The notes beneath the pieces were generated by a model. The model saw nothing but the letters and a program-made list of their open reading frames with translations, ran no database searches and was not told where the DNA came from. From Euonymus europaeus (taxonomy: Eukaryota > Streptophyta > Magnoliopsida > Celastrales > Celastraceae), in NCBI GenBank assembly GCA_963580455.1, contig OY756958.1:20224501-20288500 (forward strand): a DNA stretch of 64,000 nt, read 5' to 3'. The position numbers and the translations under genes were made by a program. Shown piece after piece: positions 19,184 to 32,274 of the stretch; position 1 is the stretch's first letter, and each line of letters begins with the position of its first letter.

Positions 19184-22100
19184 TCACCAGACTTCGGGAC
19201 GGAGTTCACCAGTTGCTGGGGGTAACCATCTCCCAGAATGGTAGACACTTTGACCAACCTTCCAACCCGGCACATCCTTCATTACTTCAGCCTCATATTC
19301 AAGATACTTCTTCCACTCTTTGACAAATCTTATTAAAGGCAAAGGAAAGAATTTTCGGTCATTAAGTGTCAGAGAGGGAGTAAAATATATTATGACAGGA
19401 TGGGCTACCTCTCATCTTCTTCAGCTTGAAGAACAGGTAGTATCGCTCTGCGCGCAGCATATTTCTCCTCCTTCAGAGCCCTAAGAAATGCAAATAATTT
19501 AATCCCATTGATTCATCTTTAAGGTTCCAAATGAGGTAGGAACCCAAAAAAGGCTTGCTAATCAACTCATTTAATCACCTTTTTTTTTTTACTCAAAACA
19601 TGCAATGAAGCATCAATCAGATATCCACATGAAGATAGATATATAGAGAAAATTTGAATTGATCTAATTAGAAATGAAATTCAACGAAAAATATTGGCAT
19701 TTCGCTCATATGGCTGTAAGATAACAAAATCATTTGCTCCATTCTCACTATCTCAATGTCTTCACTCAAGTGTTCCGTTTATTCAATAATTATTCGAACA
19801 AATCACTCCTGTTAAGTTGTATCAGCATTAGTTAACCAGTAAGTTTTCTCAGGCAATATAAGTACCATACTACTCCAGTGAAAAATGACTTCAGATAAAT
19901 GAAACCAAGGGAACCCAATCATATCTACCCATTTAACAATAACAGTTTTAAGCATAATAAAGTAAAAATCAAGAGCACGCTAAGATCATTCTGCACAACA
20001 CCACAAACCGCAAACAAAACAACCCCACACACCCCCAACACACATCAATCAGGGCTTTGCCTCCTTGCTTCTTTTTTTTCCCTGCCCCTACATAAGTCAT
20101 GGGAATTTTATTGAATTATTCAGTCCTTCAATATCTGAGGTAGGTGTTCTGCCTTGAAAGTTCATTACAAACATACTGTGGCGCTTTAGATGGAAAAGTC
20201 AAAGGAACCAAGAAATGTGCTGGAGAGGAGGGAGACGCACAGAGAGAGACAGATAAGGAAAAAAAAAACAAATGAAATTATCTGTCTCAAGGTTTCAAAG
20301 GATAGGGGAACATAGACTTTAAAGGAAAACTACAAGTAACAACTGTCACTTCACTAATTACATAAGGCCTCCACAACAAAACATCGGAAGAAGACATATC
20401 AATGAAAGATCTAGTGCTGATTAGTGAAAGTAAAGGAGCCAATTTTAACCATCACCGCCTTCTGTACATCATGCTTCTACTGTTTCGTTGAAGAACAAAA
20501 AATGAATATAAATCATCACTCTAAATGCTCAAAGCATCTCCACAAATGAACATGCATAAATTCATCTTATCCAGCAGCATATGGGACAAGCAGAGAGTGC
20601 TACAAAGTTATGCTGGAAGTTTTTTGGCCATTTCCTCCAAATATATCTATCTTTCTTCTTTCACTCTCCATCCCCAACTTAAAAGATGTTGATTCAGTAA
20701 AAGCAGCAAGTATGCTATTCCCAAAAATTTTATTTTTCTACACTTCTACTTCTAGCATCTCTTTCACATAAACAAGCAAGCAAATCACATCACACTAAGT
20801 AGAAACAAGAATTTCCTCATAGCTATATGCATAAAAAAGGCTTTTGCAAGTCACCTACGAGGAAAAAAGTAGCCAGGAACAAAATTACTGGAAATTTTAA
20901 AACCCCTCAATTTCGCATCCCAACTAAGGCTAAACTCTACATCTGCTGCATCTGATGACTCTTAAAAAGTAAAAAACTCCCCACACAACGCTCCAACAAT
21001 GGGCAAGGTTGGGGACATGGAGGACAGACGCGAACCTTACCCACCATAATTTACGGAGAAGTTGTTCCAGAGGAAAATGATTGACGTCAAAATGAAATTT
21101 CTTTAAATAATAGCTGATCATTGATAAACCCCCGCACTCAAAGCATAATTGAAAAATCATATCCATATTCCTATTCAAACAACTTCATAACTATTGGTTC
21201 AAAAATCATAACTATCCCCAAAAATTCCACAGAAGCAGTTGATGTTCTTTATTTTGTCCAAATATTTCCCAGAAGTATCCATCATACGACAAATCAGGGT
21301 ACCATGGCACATAGATAACAACTGGATTTCACCAAATCACAACCTTTGTTATTGTCTAATCGAGGAAGACAGCTAAATCCAGTCCCCAAGTTGACCACAA
21401 AAAACAAAAGAAAACTTAATGGTTAGCTAATTGCAAATGTATACATCATAACTCCCACAGACATAGTTTTACTAGGGGAAAATGAAGATAACTGTTGCCG
21501 CATTACCTTCAATATAGGTTCCAAGAATCTCACAGATCTATTCAAATTACAAATATAATATTGTAAAAATTTATACTCATTCTTGCTCTTCATTTCATGG
21601 AACTGTGAAACCAAATCATATTTCAGTATTATACATAAATATTGTTCTTTGGTGCCTCTATCACGGTCCTTTCCATGTTGTCCTCACACGTTCATACCTA
21701 AGACTGCAAACTGATCATCTAATGTACTTTTTTCTTCGATAGAAACACCAGGGGAAGCAAAGCCCAAAAATAACTATGGATTAAAAGCTTTCAACAAAAT
21801 ATTTTATTTTTAGGAACAAAAAAACCAGCAGTAGTTTCTTTCTAATTACGATCAGAAGTTTTACCGCAATGATAGAACTCCCAAACTCAGGAGAACAATA
21901 AACACGAAGCTAAATTTGTTCACAAAAACGTCCATTTACTTCTTTACATTGGGACAACTGTTCAATTGCCCCTTATTCTTATGCATAAAGACCACAAACT
22001 TTTGCCACATCGAAAAAGATGTAATTAGACTCAAGAAGTTTAACATAACAGACCCACATATCCCTTTGGGCCTTACCATGAACTAAAATATATTTAGTCC

Positions 22101-22747
22101 ATGTCATTTTCAAGACACAATTTGCTTCACTATTTACCTCAATAATGAAATTTTAAAACTAACAACGAGTATCTTCTTAGAAATACCACCTCCATATCCG
22201 AATCACCTAATTGCAAACTGAACCCTATATCCTTTTTCTTCATCAAAAGCTCCATACAGCAACATCATACCCCAACATAAAATATTAACAGCTTAATCCT
22301 TCTCCACCTATTTGCTCAAAGCTTCAGAGAATCCAATTCAATTACAAATACGGAAAAGATAGTTAACAACCAATGTAACGTCTACATTAATAACCAATAC
22401 GGCGAAGCGAACGAAGATCAGCTACCAAAATCCAGTCCCCAGTCAAAGCAAAGTAAGTGGTAACAAATTTTTCAATCAACATTGAGAGACAGAGAGATAT
22501 ATAGATATGGTGGATTATAGACGAATGTGAACCTGCGGATCTTGTTACCCTGGCCAACCTGGTACATGCCGTAGGAGAAGGCCCCAAAGGTAGCAAGGAA
22601 CATTGCAATGGCGCTGGGACCTTTGGTGGGGATCCGTCGGGCGTATCGGACCGGGGCAAACCCACCTGGAGGAGGACCGTCCTGCAGGATCGGCATATCC
22701 TTTACGCTCGTCATACCAGGCTTATGCCTTATCGATGCCTCCGTCAT
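19184..22747 (-). CDS. NDUFA13: NADH dehydrogenase 1 alpha subcomplex subunit 13 (GRIM-19 family)
   Basis: Three exons join cleanly on the minus strand: 22747-22533, 19480-19409 and 19328-19184. All introns have GT/AG borders, and the total of 432 nt codes 143 residues plus stop, the usual plant length. Exon 1 encodes [19 protein letters not shown], the proline/glycine-rich N-terminus and a transmembrane helix (about residues 44-64, [20 protein letters not shown]). Exon 2 gives the charged [20 protein letters not shown] helix. Exon 3 gives [20 protein letters not shown] and ends GELRPEVW, the expected terminus. It is an accessory subunit of mitochondrial respiratory complex I, anchored in the inner membrane. 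Intron 1 is unusually long at 3,052 bp, and intron 2 is only 80 bp. No damage is seen. Confidence 0.96.
19481..22532 (-). other. Intron 1 of the NDUFA13 gene
   Basis: A 3-kb intron with donor GTTCACATTCG at 22532 and acceptor TTTCTTAG at 19481. It is AT-rich and holds no ORF or repeat that I can recognise. Confidence 0.9.
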
Positions 22748-22799
22748 CTTTCCGTTCGTCGGTGTCTGTCTCTGAGCTTGTTAATCAGAATCAGATGAG

Positions 22800-24500
22800 G
22801 TGATTGCTAGCTTTTTTGGTTGATTTGAGTGGTTTGGGTTTAGGTATATGCCCCAAATGGCTGCCTGTGTGACTGTCGAGGCTCATCATAAAGAACTTGC
22901 ACTCTGTCACTGCGTTGTCACTTTATCGTTACTCCGTGGACGCATATGTGAGTTCTTTTTTCTTCAAAATAGCCTTTTTAATAATTTAATTAGGATCATA
23001 TCAATCAATTTTTTCTAAATGATATTAAATAACTCAAGTTTTTATAATTTAAATATTAATCCTAGTTTACATGACATATTTTATAAGAAAATTATATGAA
23101 AAATTAAAATTTTAAGAAATAAAATATTTCATTTGAAAAACTCAAAATATTTTTTTATTTAAAAGAAATGTTAAAACATTTTATCTTTTAAAATACATAT
23201 TAGATTTTAAAAAAAATTACGTAACAATAATCAGCAAGTAAAGATCTATCAAAAAAGATCCATCATCAATATGTTTTATTTAGTTATTCTTAATTACATT
23301 TTTTTGTACTAATATGTGAGTTATGTAGGTTCTAATGTTTATTTATGAGTACCGATTTGGGCTCGTATATCGGATTTTTATGTTGTAACCTAAACAATAA
23401 GTGTTAAACCCTAAGGAGAACGGATTCGCTAAACTCTAACGGGCTCGTGTATCGGATTTACATGTTGTAACCTAAATAATAAATGTTATAAATCCCAAGG
23501 GGAACATATTTGTTAAATCCTAACGAGCTTGTGTATCAGATTTTCTTGTTGTAACCTAAAAGGCTCAAATTCGCTAAACTCCGACGGAATCACCACAAAA
23601 TCCTAAATGTCCCAAGTGTTAAACTCTAGAGTCCTAACTACTTTACCCTAACGGGTTCGGGTATCCAACGTAATTTCAATAAAAATGTAAAAAAAATGAA
23701 TATATATTATATTATCATAGTGTATTAAAATTCCAACTTGAAAAAAACAGTGTAATTGAAAAAAAACAATAAAAATTATTGACAATGAGTCTTATTAGAA
23801 AGATTTTTACGAGCTGAGTTTGAATATATAATTTTTTTCAAAATTTAACATGTATTTTGAGAGATAAAACTTTTTAAAATTTTGTTTATGAAAAAATAAT
23901 ATTATCAACTGATTTTTGAAAAAGTCCAACATGTCTCACCTACATGGAGTGTCATGTAGACTTGATTGAGTTGGGTTAATAGGAATTGTGTTCTATAACA
24001 TTTTTTCTTTTTCTTTTCTTTTCTAAATGACAATTCACGTTATTGTTCACAACGTGACTTTCATTGGATGTTTGTTGATCACGCTCTTGTCAACAATGTG
24101 ACTCTCTTTTTCATATTTTCCATTATTCGCGTCATTGCTAACAGCGTGAATGTAGATCGCGGTTAATCATGCTATTCACAACAACGTAACACATATCATT
24201 ACTTATCACACTATTCACTTAAGTGTGATTAACGACTTTAACAAACTCAAATACCATTTTCCAGAACATAACCACATCCAACAGCTCAGTGTGTGCATTT
24301 GAAGTTTTCAACTAGGTGAGTTTGTCATTCATGTTGTGTCGTAGTATAATGTGACTTGTTGATGTTGAAATTTGTATGATTTTTCGATAAGATTTTTTTT
24401 ACTATGTTTATGTTTATGGTTTTTCTCTTGATTTACGTGAAATAACTTAATTAGTTAGCTTTTGAGTTGTTTAATATAAAATTTCGGATTTTTGTTCTTT
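22800..24500. other. Intergenic, AT-rich, with a minisatellite
   Basis: The first ~200 bases are the NDUFA13 promoter side. The remainder is AT-rich with no gene, apart from the tandem array at about 23358-23640. Around 24030-24240 the words ACGTGA, ACGTTATTG and CGTGAAT recur on both strands without forming a clear repeat unit. Confidence 0.45.
23358..23640 (+). repeat. Minisatellite, 82-84-bp unit, about three copies
   Basis: Units start with GGGCTCGTGTATCGGATTT and contain TGTTGTAACCTAAA and GCTAAACTCTAACGG. GCTCGTATA at 23361, GCTCGTGTA at 23443 and GCTTGTGTA at 23527 set the period. The third unit is diverged and partly deleted. Confidence 0.8.
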
Positions 24501-24519
24501 TTTAATGATGGTTTAATAT

Positions 24520-25060
24520 GTGTTAATGATACTCGAAAAAATTAGGTGTGTTCATGGAACTTTTTGGATTAATATGATTATAGTCAATCTACTCCACCCA
24601 TTGATTATAACCAACCTGATTATGAGAGTGGTTACCAAGATCTTAGTTCTATTAATAGAAACTAGACTCTTGGTTCTAGTAGTGGTATGCAAGTGGCAAC
24701 CAACAATCATCCTTCAATGTCAATTTGAATTTGATTCCATAAATATGTTGTACAGAGGACATTCAACAAGCTTATGTTAACACACTTTCAGATGCTAAAG
24801 AAGAAGAAGAAGACATAAATATTGCTAAAAGCGAACAAGTAGACGATGATGATGAGATTCATGAATATAATTATGCATATGCTAAGGGTAACATATCCGG
24901 AGTCGTAGTATTGTGCCACCAATTCCAAAATTTGTAGATGTTAGTCTGATTAAATATGCTACATGTAGGGATTGAGAATTAAATCATGATGTTAGACATG
25001 ATGGCTCAAGAGTGAGGCAAATGTGCTTGATGGCAAATCACTTCCAATTTGGAGCAAATC
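24520..25060 (+). other. Possible decayed transposon coding sequence
   Basis: Short open pieces in shifting frames encode acidic and Ser/Asn/Gln-rich text (for example EEEEDINIAKSEQVDDDDE near 24800) with scattered stops. This resembles the N-terminal region of plant MuDR-type ORFs, but no diagnostic domain is visible. Confidence 0.25.
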
Positions 25061-25166
25061 CACAAATCGCTACCCTCTCAACACTTGCTTACCGTCTCTT
25101 AATACAACTCACACTCTCTCTCTCTCTCGCTCGCTCAAACCCAGCTTTCACTCACGTGTATACCCA

Positions 25167-25466
25167 CCTCTGATACCAGTTGTAGAGGCTGGATAAAAAA
25201 CAACACATGCACACACAATGAATCAAGTAAGAAATTGACACCTGATTTTAACGTGATTCAATTAAATGGTGCCTACTTCCACGACGGTTGTTACATATTA
25301 TTTTCTCTCAATTTAATTTTAGGATTACAAGTAATATATATATATATACCCCTCTTTTGATACAAATTTACCAGCTAGTCCAAAACACAAGGACTACAAA
25401 CCAAGCTCAATGCACAAAACCAACTTAATAACTAATTAACATCATTCAAACTAAACAATATCAACA
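25167..25466 (-). mobile_element. LTR plus primer-binding site remnant of a copia-type element
   Basis: On the minus strand TGGTATCAGAGG (25178-25167) matches the initiator-Met tRNA primer-binding site used by plant copia elements. The sequence upstream of it on that strand (25466-25181) begins TG and ends CA and contains a TATATATATATA tract, as an LTR of about 286 bp would. No gag follows at lower coordinates, so only the 5' end survives. Confidence 0.5.
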
Positions 25467-25504
25467 CCACGATGTCCCAATGTTACTTGTAAAAACTAGA
25501 AGTA

Positions 25505-25905
25505 AAACTGTTTGGGCCAGGAGATTTATTTTGATCCATTTGTTGAACACCACCCCACACCTCTTCGGCTCTTCCATTGAAACCTCTCTAGATATCATGG
25601 CATTTTGGCTTTCAGAGACAACGGAAGGAAATCCCTGTTAAAATTCATCAAAACCAGTAGTACAAAATGAAGTGAACAAAGATCCGAAATAACCAAAAAA
25701 GCCTTTTGAATGTCATTCGAATCCTCCTAGACCTGACCCTCTGTGTCCTTGATGCAATCTATAAAATTACGCCAACTCTTTTGATTTACACAAGGATGAA
25801 AAAATCGAGTGTTTCTATCACTATCCTTTAACCAAGATTGCTTGGACTGTTGCCTAAGAACTGATTCTCCATCACAGGAATCTTCCTCGATATCCATACT
25901 TCAGT
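25505..25905 (-). pseudogene. LINE (L1-type non-LTR) ORF2 fragment
   Basis: Reading leftward from about 25905, the frame gives LRQQSKQSWLKDSDRNTRFF, then NQKSWRNFIDCIKDTEGQ. These are the hallmark words between the endonuclease and reverse transcriptase domains of plant L1 LINEs. A TAG follows shortly after, and the piece ends before the catalytic motifs. It is a short, dead fragment next to the LTR remnant at 25167-25466. Confidence 0.8.
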
Positions 25906-26037
25906 GTAGATATCCATGCTCAGGTGTAGAGATGGACAAACCTTGCAGAGACCGTTGACTTCGATCTATTGGGAGTCTGCCAATAGATCTTTAAGGCCAT
26001 TGTTGTCAAATCTTGTTTTAATTTACCAACAATTTCC

Positions 26038-26573
26038 TAGGGCTGTCAAAATTGACCGAAAAAACCGAACCGCCCGACCAAACCGACCGATCAGGCGGTT
26101 CTAAATTTTTTAAATTATGAGAACCGACCGATCGGTTTTATTTTTATATAAACAATTATCAATGGTCGGTTTTGTTACACTGAAGAAAACAGATCGGTTA
26201 AAACCGAACCGACCGAATTAATAATATATTAGTATTACATATATAATTATATAATATATATTTAAATTATTAAACATTTAAACTAATTAAATAAATTTGG
26301 GCCATTGATATAAATAATCAATCAATGGCCCAGATTTAAAGGGTCAGGCCCAATGGTCTTTTAGCCCAACAGTAAATGAGATCTTGGCCTATTAAAATTA
26401 GGCCCATCTTAAAACCGAAAACCGGCCGAAAACCGACCAAACCGAAAGTCGGTTTTCTCTCTTGAACTGTAGTGTTTGGTCGGTTTCGGTTATTTATTAA
26501 AAAAAAACCGAAAATTCGGCCAGGGTGTTGAGGGATCATAAAAACCGACCAAGACCGACCAATGACAGCCCTA
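26038..26573. mobile_element. hAT-type MITE, CCGAAC-rich
   Basis: The terminal inverted repeats TAGGGCTGTCA...TGACAGCCCTA are perfect over 11 bases. The flanks are an exact 8-bp duplication CAATTTCC (26030-26037 and 26574-26581), the hAT signature. The 536-bp interior has no ORF and is full of AACCGAACCGACC and its complement near both ends, as in a well-known class of plant non-autonomous elements. Confidence 0.92.
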
Positions 26574-26581
26574 CAATTTCC

Positions 26582-27470
26582 ATTTCAATTCAATTGTTGT
26601 AGAATCATTGTATTTGGGTTTTGGTGGAGATATTGAAATCTGGCTGCAGTATTCAACCGTTGTCATATCTATAAATCATTTGTTTATTGCCCCTGAGACA
26701 ACCCATCCCACTTCGCTGTAAAAAAATTCAGCCAATCCTGCTTTAATGATTTTATAGTCATTAAATTTTTTTACTTATTTTTAAAATTAAAAATTATAAT
26801 TATATTTTGATTGAAATTATAAGTCCGGCGGTATAACCAAATAAAAATAAAATGAAGCGTGGTCTGAATGTTTTGAGTTTATATTCAACGATTCATAATT
26901 TTTATTTATATTTCATATTTCATTTGATTTTTATTTGCGACAAAAGTGTACTGTTGAATATGTAATTCTCATGAAAATGCATTCAAGATTTTAAAAAAAG
27001 AAAGTAATTTTTTTCAACGACTATAAAACCATTACGATAGGAGCCGTAGTAAATTTTTTTACAGAATAATGTTATATCTACCCCAAATTTATGTAATATC
27101 ATTGATTATAAATATACGTGTAGGTGTCATTTCACATCCAACATTTTACACTACTCGAGGATAAAAAAATGAGCATCAAATCTTGAGATGTCAACCATAT
27201 TTATCTTTTTTTAGAGCATACCCCTGCTTCCCTCACTCTGTGCCAAAAAAATTCAATCTGAGGTTATCTTTAAGTTTGTCTGTATCTTCCATTGCCAACA
27301 AGGCAATATATAAATATTTATTAATATGAAATTATATGGGGAAAAAAATAAAGAATATTTCTTATTGGTGATAGTGTGATACACATAATTGTGCATGAAT
27401 AAGCCAAATGTAGCACAAGGTTCACAACTATCCAAACCATTTTATATGGAATAACTACACGGCCCAAGTC
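26582..27470. other. Intergenic region upstream of the GGPP synthase gene
   Basis: AT-rich sequence with no recognised gene. The final part is the promoter region of the downstream gene. Confidence 0.5.
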
Positions 27471-27475
27471 TGGAC

Positions 27476-27484
27476 ACTATAAAG
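27476..27484 (+). promoter_or_regulatory. TATA box of the GGPP synthase gene
   Basis: ACTATAAAG lies about 95-100 bases before the ATG at 27578. The ATG has the favourable context GCCACCATG. Confidence 0.6.
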
Positions 27485-27541
27485 AATCTTAATTCATGAC
27501 CATCTTCTTCATATTAGCCTAAACAAAACAAAACTAAATAA

Positions 27542-28645
<1,104 letters not shown>

Positions 28646-29950
28646 CTGGCTTTGTAAGAAATTTGGGTGCGTATGTTTTGTTCCAATAAAAACAGTAGGG
28701 TCTGAATTATGGTAGCTAGAGCTTATTGGCATAACAATACTACGTCTGCTGGCGTTTGTACGTGTTCTTGCTCTAACATCCTAAAAGTTCATGCTCCAGA
28801 CATTATCAAGATCATATTTTTGTCATAACTTCTCAATCTTCCCTCACTGCAGTGTATGCTGTGTAAGTTGTTCATTGGGTTTCCGTCCATCCCACATCGG
28901 TTGGGATGTGTGTTAGTGGTATATATAAGATTCATGCTTTACTAGAATTACCGATTTTAGTAGAGGGTGTGTTCGTCATTGTCACGGTTCTATTGGTGTG
29001 TGTTGAATCCAAAATAAAAATATGGCTTAAGATATTTTATTTTAAATTGACTTGTTAAGCGTAAACCTTTTTCAATGACCATTTATTCAAGCTGTTAGTG
29101 TGAATTAAAATATACATTTGGCTCTCTGAACAATAAACCATTTTTCAACTGGACCTTATTATTTTAATTTTTGCCCAATTAGTAGGTCATTGATAATAGA
29201 GAGAAATTAGGACTTTCAAGGCACCAACTAAAATATTGTACATTTTGAACCTATTCAAGCTATTAGTATGATACTAAAATATACCTTTGGCTCTCTGAAC
29301 AATAAACCATTTTTCAACTGGAACTTATTATTTTAATTTCTGCCCAATTGTTCATAGATAATATAGAGAAATTGGGAGGAGATAGGGTGGATGTACATGG
29401 AGAAGCATGATCGTTTTGTATAATAAATATACACAATACCTTAATGTTGGCCGCCATACTTGACCGGACCCCAACGGTAGAAATTTCAAGTCATTGAGGG
29501 AGAAGTAAGAACAGCCTGCTTTATACAGTATACTTGACTAGGAAAACCCTAAAGTTGATTATTTTAAGACTATGAAAAGTATTTTTAAGTCGTAGTTGAT
29601 TACTGTGTGAATTAAATTTGAGGGTAAAGTCTGCATAACAACAAGTGTTAGGATTTAAGTAGTCCTTGCTTACTCCAAAGTGACCAAGTCCAAACCTCTT
29701 CCTTGCAGTCTTTTTTTTTTTTTAATTCTTGTCTCTCTCTCTCTGTTTGTCCCATGAAAAGGACAGAGGCTGAATACGTGTTTTCGAAGAAAAAAATTAC
29801 CATTCAAATGATAAAGATGTGATCTTTAAATATATGGTTTAGTGTTTGATAGGTCTCTAAATTCATGGGGTACAACAATAAGGACATCAGTAAGATTTGT
29901 AGGGGTAATAGTACTTTTGGTCACTCAAATATATCTCAAGTTTCATTTTA
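28646..29950. other. Downstream flank of the GGPP synthase gene
   Basis: The 3' UTR presumably ends near the AATAAA-containing CCAATAAAAACAG at about 28683. CCCACATCGGTTGGG at about 28893, followed by TATATAAG, resembles the promoter part of a small LTR or TRIM element, but no second copy was found. A segmental duplication lies at 29085-29378. No gene is seen. Confidence 0.45.
29085..29378 (+). repeat. Direct duplication, 168-bp period
   Basis: 29085-29213 and 29253-29378 are diverged copies sharing GGCTCTCTGAACAATAAACC and TTTTTCAACTGGA, with the same order of flanking words. They are separated by about 40 bases. Confidence 0.85.
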
Positions 29951-30069
29951 CACGCTCAAGTTCAGAAGTTGCATTTTGCATATCATATTTTTGAATTCGT
30001 TACAGTCTCGTCACTCGGACAGTTTTTGATACTAACGAGCAGCAAATATGGCCATATGATAGTACTGGT

Positions 30070-31090
30070 GACAGATATTGCAAATACCTCTATTACTCTT
30101 GGAGAGAAAATTCTACAAAACAAGATTTTAAGAAAAATCTTGAGATATCTTCCAAAAAGATTTCAAAGGAAGGTAGCATAAATTGAAGAAAGCAAGAACA
30201 TCGATAAAATGAAAGTTGAAGAATTAGTAGGTTCTCTTCAAATATATGAGGTAAATTTCACAACTCCAAATAAGAACAAAGGTATTGTTTTTAATGGGGT
30301 GGAAGAAACCGAACCAAACCGAAATCCGAACCGTAAAACAGAGTTTGGCTCGGTTTATCGATCCGGTTTCGGTTTTATGTTTTTGAGAAGTTCGGTTTTC
30401 GGTTCAGTTTCGGTTTATGAAAAATAATTTCGGTTTTAGACCCAAAACCGAAGTTTATTTATATGTTTTAATTTTTTATATTTATATATATAATATATTA
30501 ATTAATTATTACTTATTTACTTATTAGGTAGGTAAATGTATGTTATAAATACTCAAATACAACAAACATTTAACAAAATCGGTTTAAACCGAAAAACCAA
30601 ATCTTATTAAACGGTTTGGTTCGGTTCGGTTTGACAAATTTGGATAAGTTCGGTTTTCGATTTTTTCGGTTTCAGTCTCAAACCGAACCGAAAACCCAAA
30701 CTTTCACCCCTAGTTTTTAATTCCATTGAAGATTCCAATATTAGTCTTGATGAATTGTTTTTGTTGACTAAAAATTTCAAAAGTATGACATGAAGAAAAA
30801 TAATCTAATGAAAAATGAATCTTCTCCCACTAAAGTTAAAAGAGTGGATAAGAAAGGTTAGGATACAAAATCAATTCAATGGTTTGAATGTAAAGGTTTT
30901 AGTCATATTGCACATGATTACACAAATACCAAGAACAAACATAAAGTTTTAAAATTAACTTGGACTAATGATACGGATGAAGAATCAAAATCTAAATATG
31001 AAGGAGTCAATGATTCAGTGGCATATCATGCTATATATCTTGGATGATTTCATAGCTGAGTCGAGTTCAAAAGATAGTTAGTGAGTCAAA
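30070..31090 (+). pseudogene. copia gag fragment interrupted by a MITE
   Basis: Before the MITE the frame gives KILRYLPKRFQRKVA, a stop, then MKVEELVGSLQIYEVNF, the typical UBN2-type gag of plant copia elements. After the MITE the same protein continues with NISLDELFLLTKNFKKYD and a zinc-knuckle-like segment ECKGFSHIAHDYTN in which the last cysteine is lost. Several stops follow. Confidence 0.8.
30295..30712. mobile_element. hAT-type MITE inside copia gag
   Basis: The 418-bp element has ends TGGGGTGGAAG and CTTTCACCCCTA (imperfect inverted repeats) and an exact 8-bp target duplication GTTTTTAA (30287-30294 and 30713-30720). Its interior is rich in AACCGAACC and CGGTTTCGGTTT, like the element at 26038-26573 but with different ends. 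Removing it with one target copy rejoins the gag frame. Confidence 0.9.
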
Positions 31091-31524
31091 TGATGATACG
31101 TGTGAACTCAATTGCTTACAACAATCTTTTTGATAAGTGCTTTAAAACCAAAAAAAGAAGAGGAGAAATTGATGCTAGTCAAGACAAATGAGCTTCTGGT
31201 TAAAGAGCTAGAACAAGCTAAAAATAAAATTAGTGAACTCAAAATGGTGAGATTGTAGATCTGAAAGCTTGATGTAGGGGCAAAATGTGAAAAAGATATA
31301 TGTTCAGATGTTACAAAATTTCAATATGGTTCTAATAAATTACAAGACATTTTAGGTACATAAAGAATATCTAAAGAAACATCAGGACTTGAATATGAGA
31401 AAGGGGAAAGTTCAAAATAATGGCAAAACAAAAAAGATTCATCAATTGATGTCCTCAAAGTTTGTGAACTTTGTGCCTTAAAAACTTTATAGCAGGAAGA
31501 AAAAAGGGTCCTACTAGAATAATT

Positions 31525-32262
31525 AGAATCAGAATCCGGGTTTCTTTCACTCACTGGTAGAGTACAACTACAGTTTGTTGGTTGCTTAGCAGCGAAATCC
31601 CTAGCTTTCTGTTTGCCACTTTAGGATAAGGTTTTTGCTTCGAGCAGCTCTCGAGCATATTCATAGTTAAGGTAGAGCAGTTGCTTTGGATTCGGCCCGT
31701 CCAATTTGTCTACTATGTCCAGTATAGCTGATCCTCATCAGGGCCAATTCCCTTTCTTTGAGATTAAGACTCAGGTGAGAAGGAAGGAATTAGGTTGCAG
31801 GGAAGCCCCATTCCCGATTGTCTTTGTAGGAGAAGCCCTTGATAAATTGTCCTATTACCTGCTGCCTGGGGTCAATTCCTTTGTATCGAGGGGCTTTCCT
31901 TCCTAGGTCTATTCCTTCTCTCCGCCTATTCGGTATGGTATGTCCGCCCAGTCATAAAAGCTTTTCCTTGAGACTGAATCTTTAGTTATTTTCTGTATCG
32001 CTTTTTATGGGGCCATTTCCTTGAAAACTGAATCTTCATTTTTACTTTTGTAAAAACGTCTTTAAATAAGTAATTTTTCTCTTGCAAAGGCTACTGCCTA
32101 AGCAGTCCAATCCGCAGTACGTAATCCGTTGTAAGCATAAGGTCTAGCATTCTAAGCTATCGAAGTGGTAGAAGTCTTCGATGTATTCGTGTCTGATGGC
32201 TTGTGAAATAGCCTCGCTTTTACGGGTAGTTCCTTCGAGGGTAAGATTAGAAGGTAAAGGAT
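31525..32262. other. Insert of organelle-like (possibly mitochondrial) texture
   Basis: About 740 bases interrupt the copia element between pre-integrase and the integrase/RT linker. Base composition is clearly less AT-rich than both flanks. The text, for instance TTTCCTTCCTAGGTCTATTC, has the look of angiosperm mitochondrial intergenic DNA. No gene is recognised in it. It could be a nuclear mitochondrial insertion, but I cannot test this here. Confidence 0.4.
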
Positions 32263-32274
32263 GTTACATCTTTA

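Noticed and set aside
28880..29000. Cassandra-type TRIM
   Set aside because: The CCCACATCGG...TATATAAG words fit a small LTR promoter, but the 5S rRNA-like segment that defines Cassandra and a second LTR are absent.
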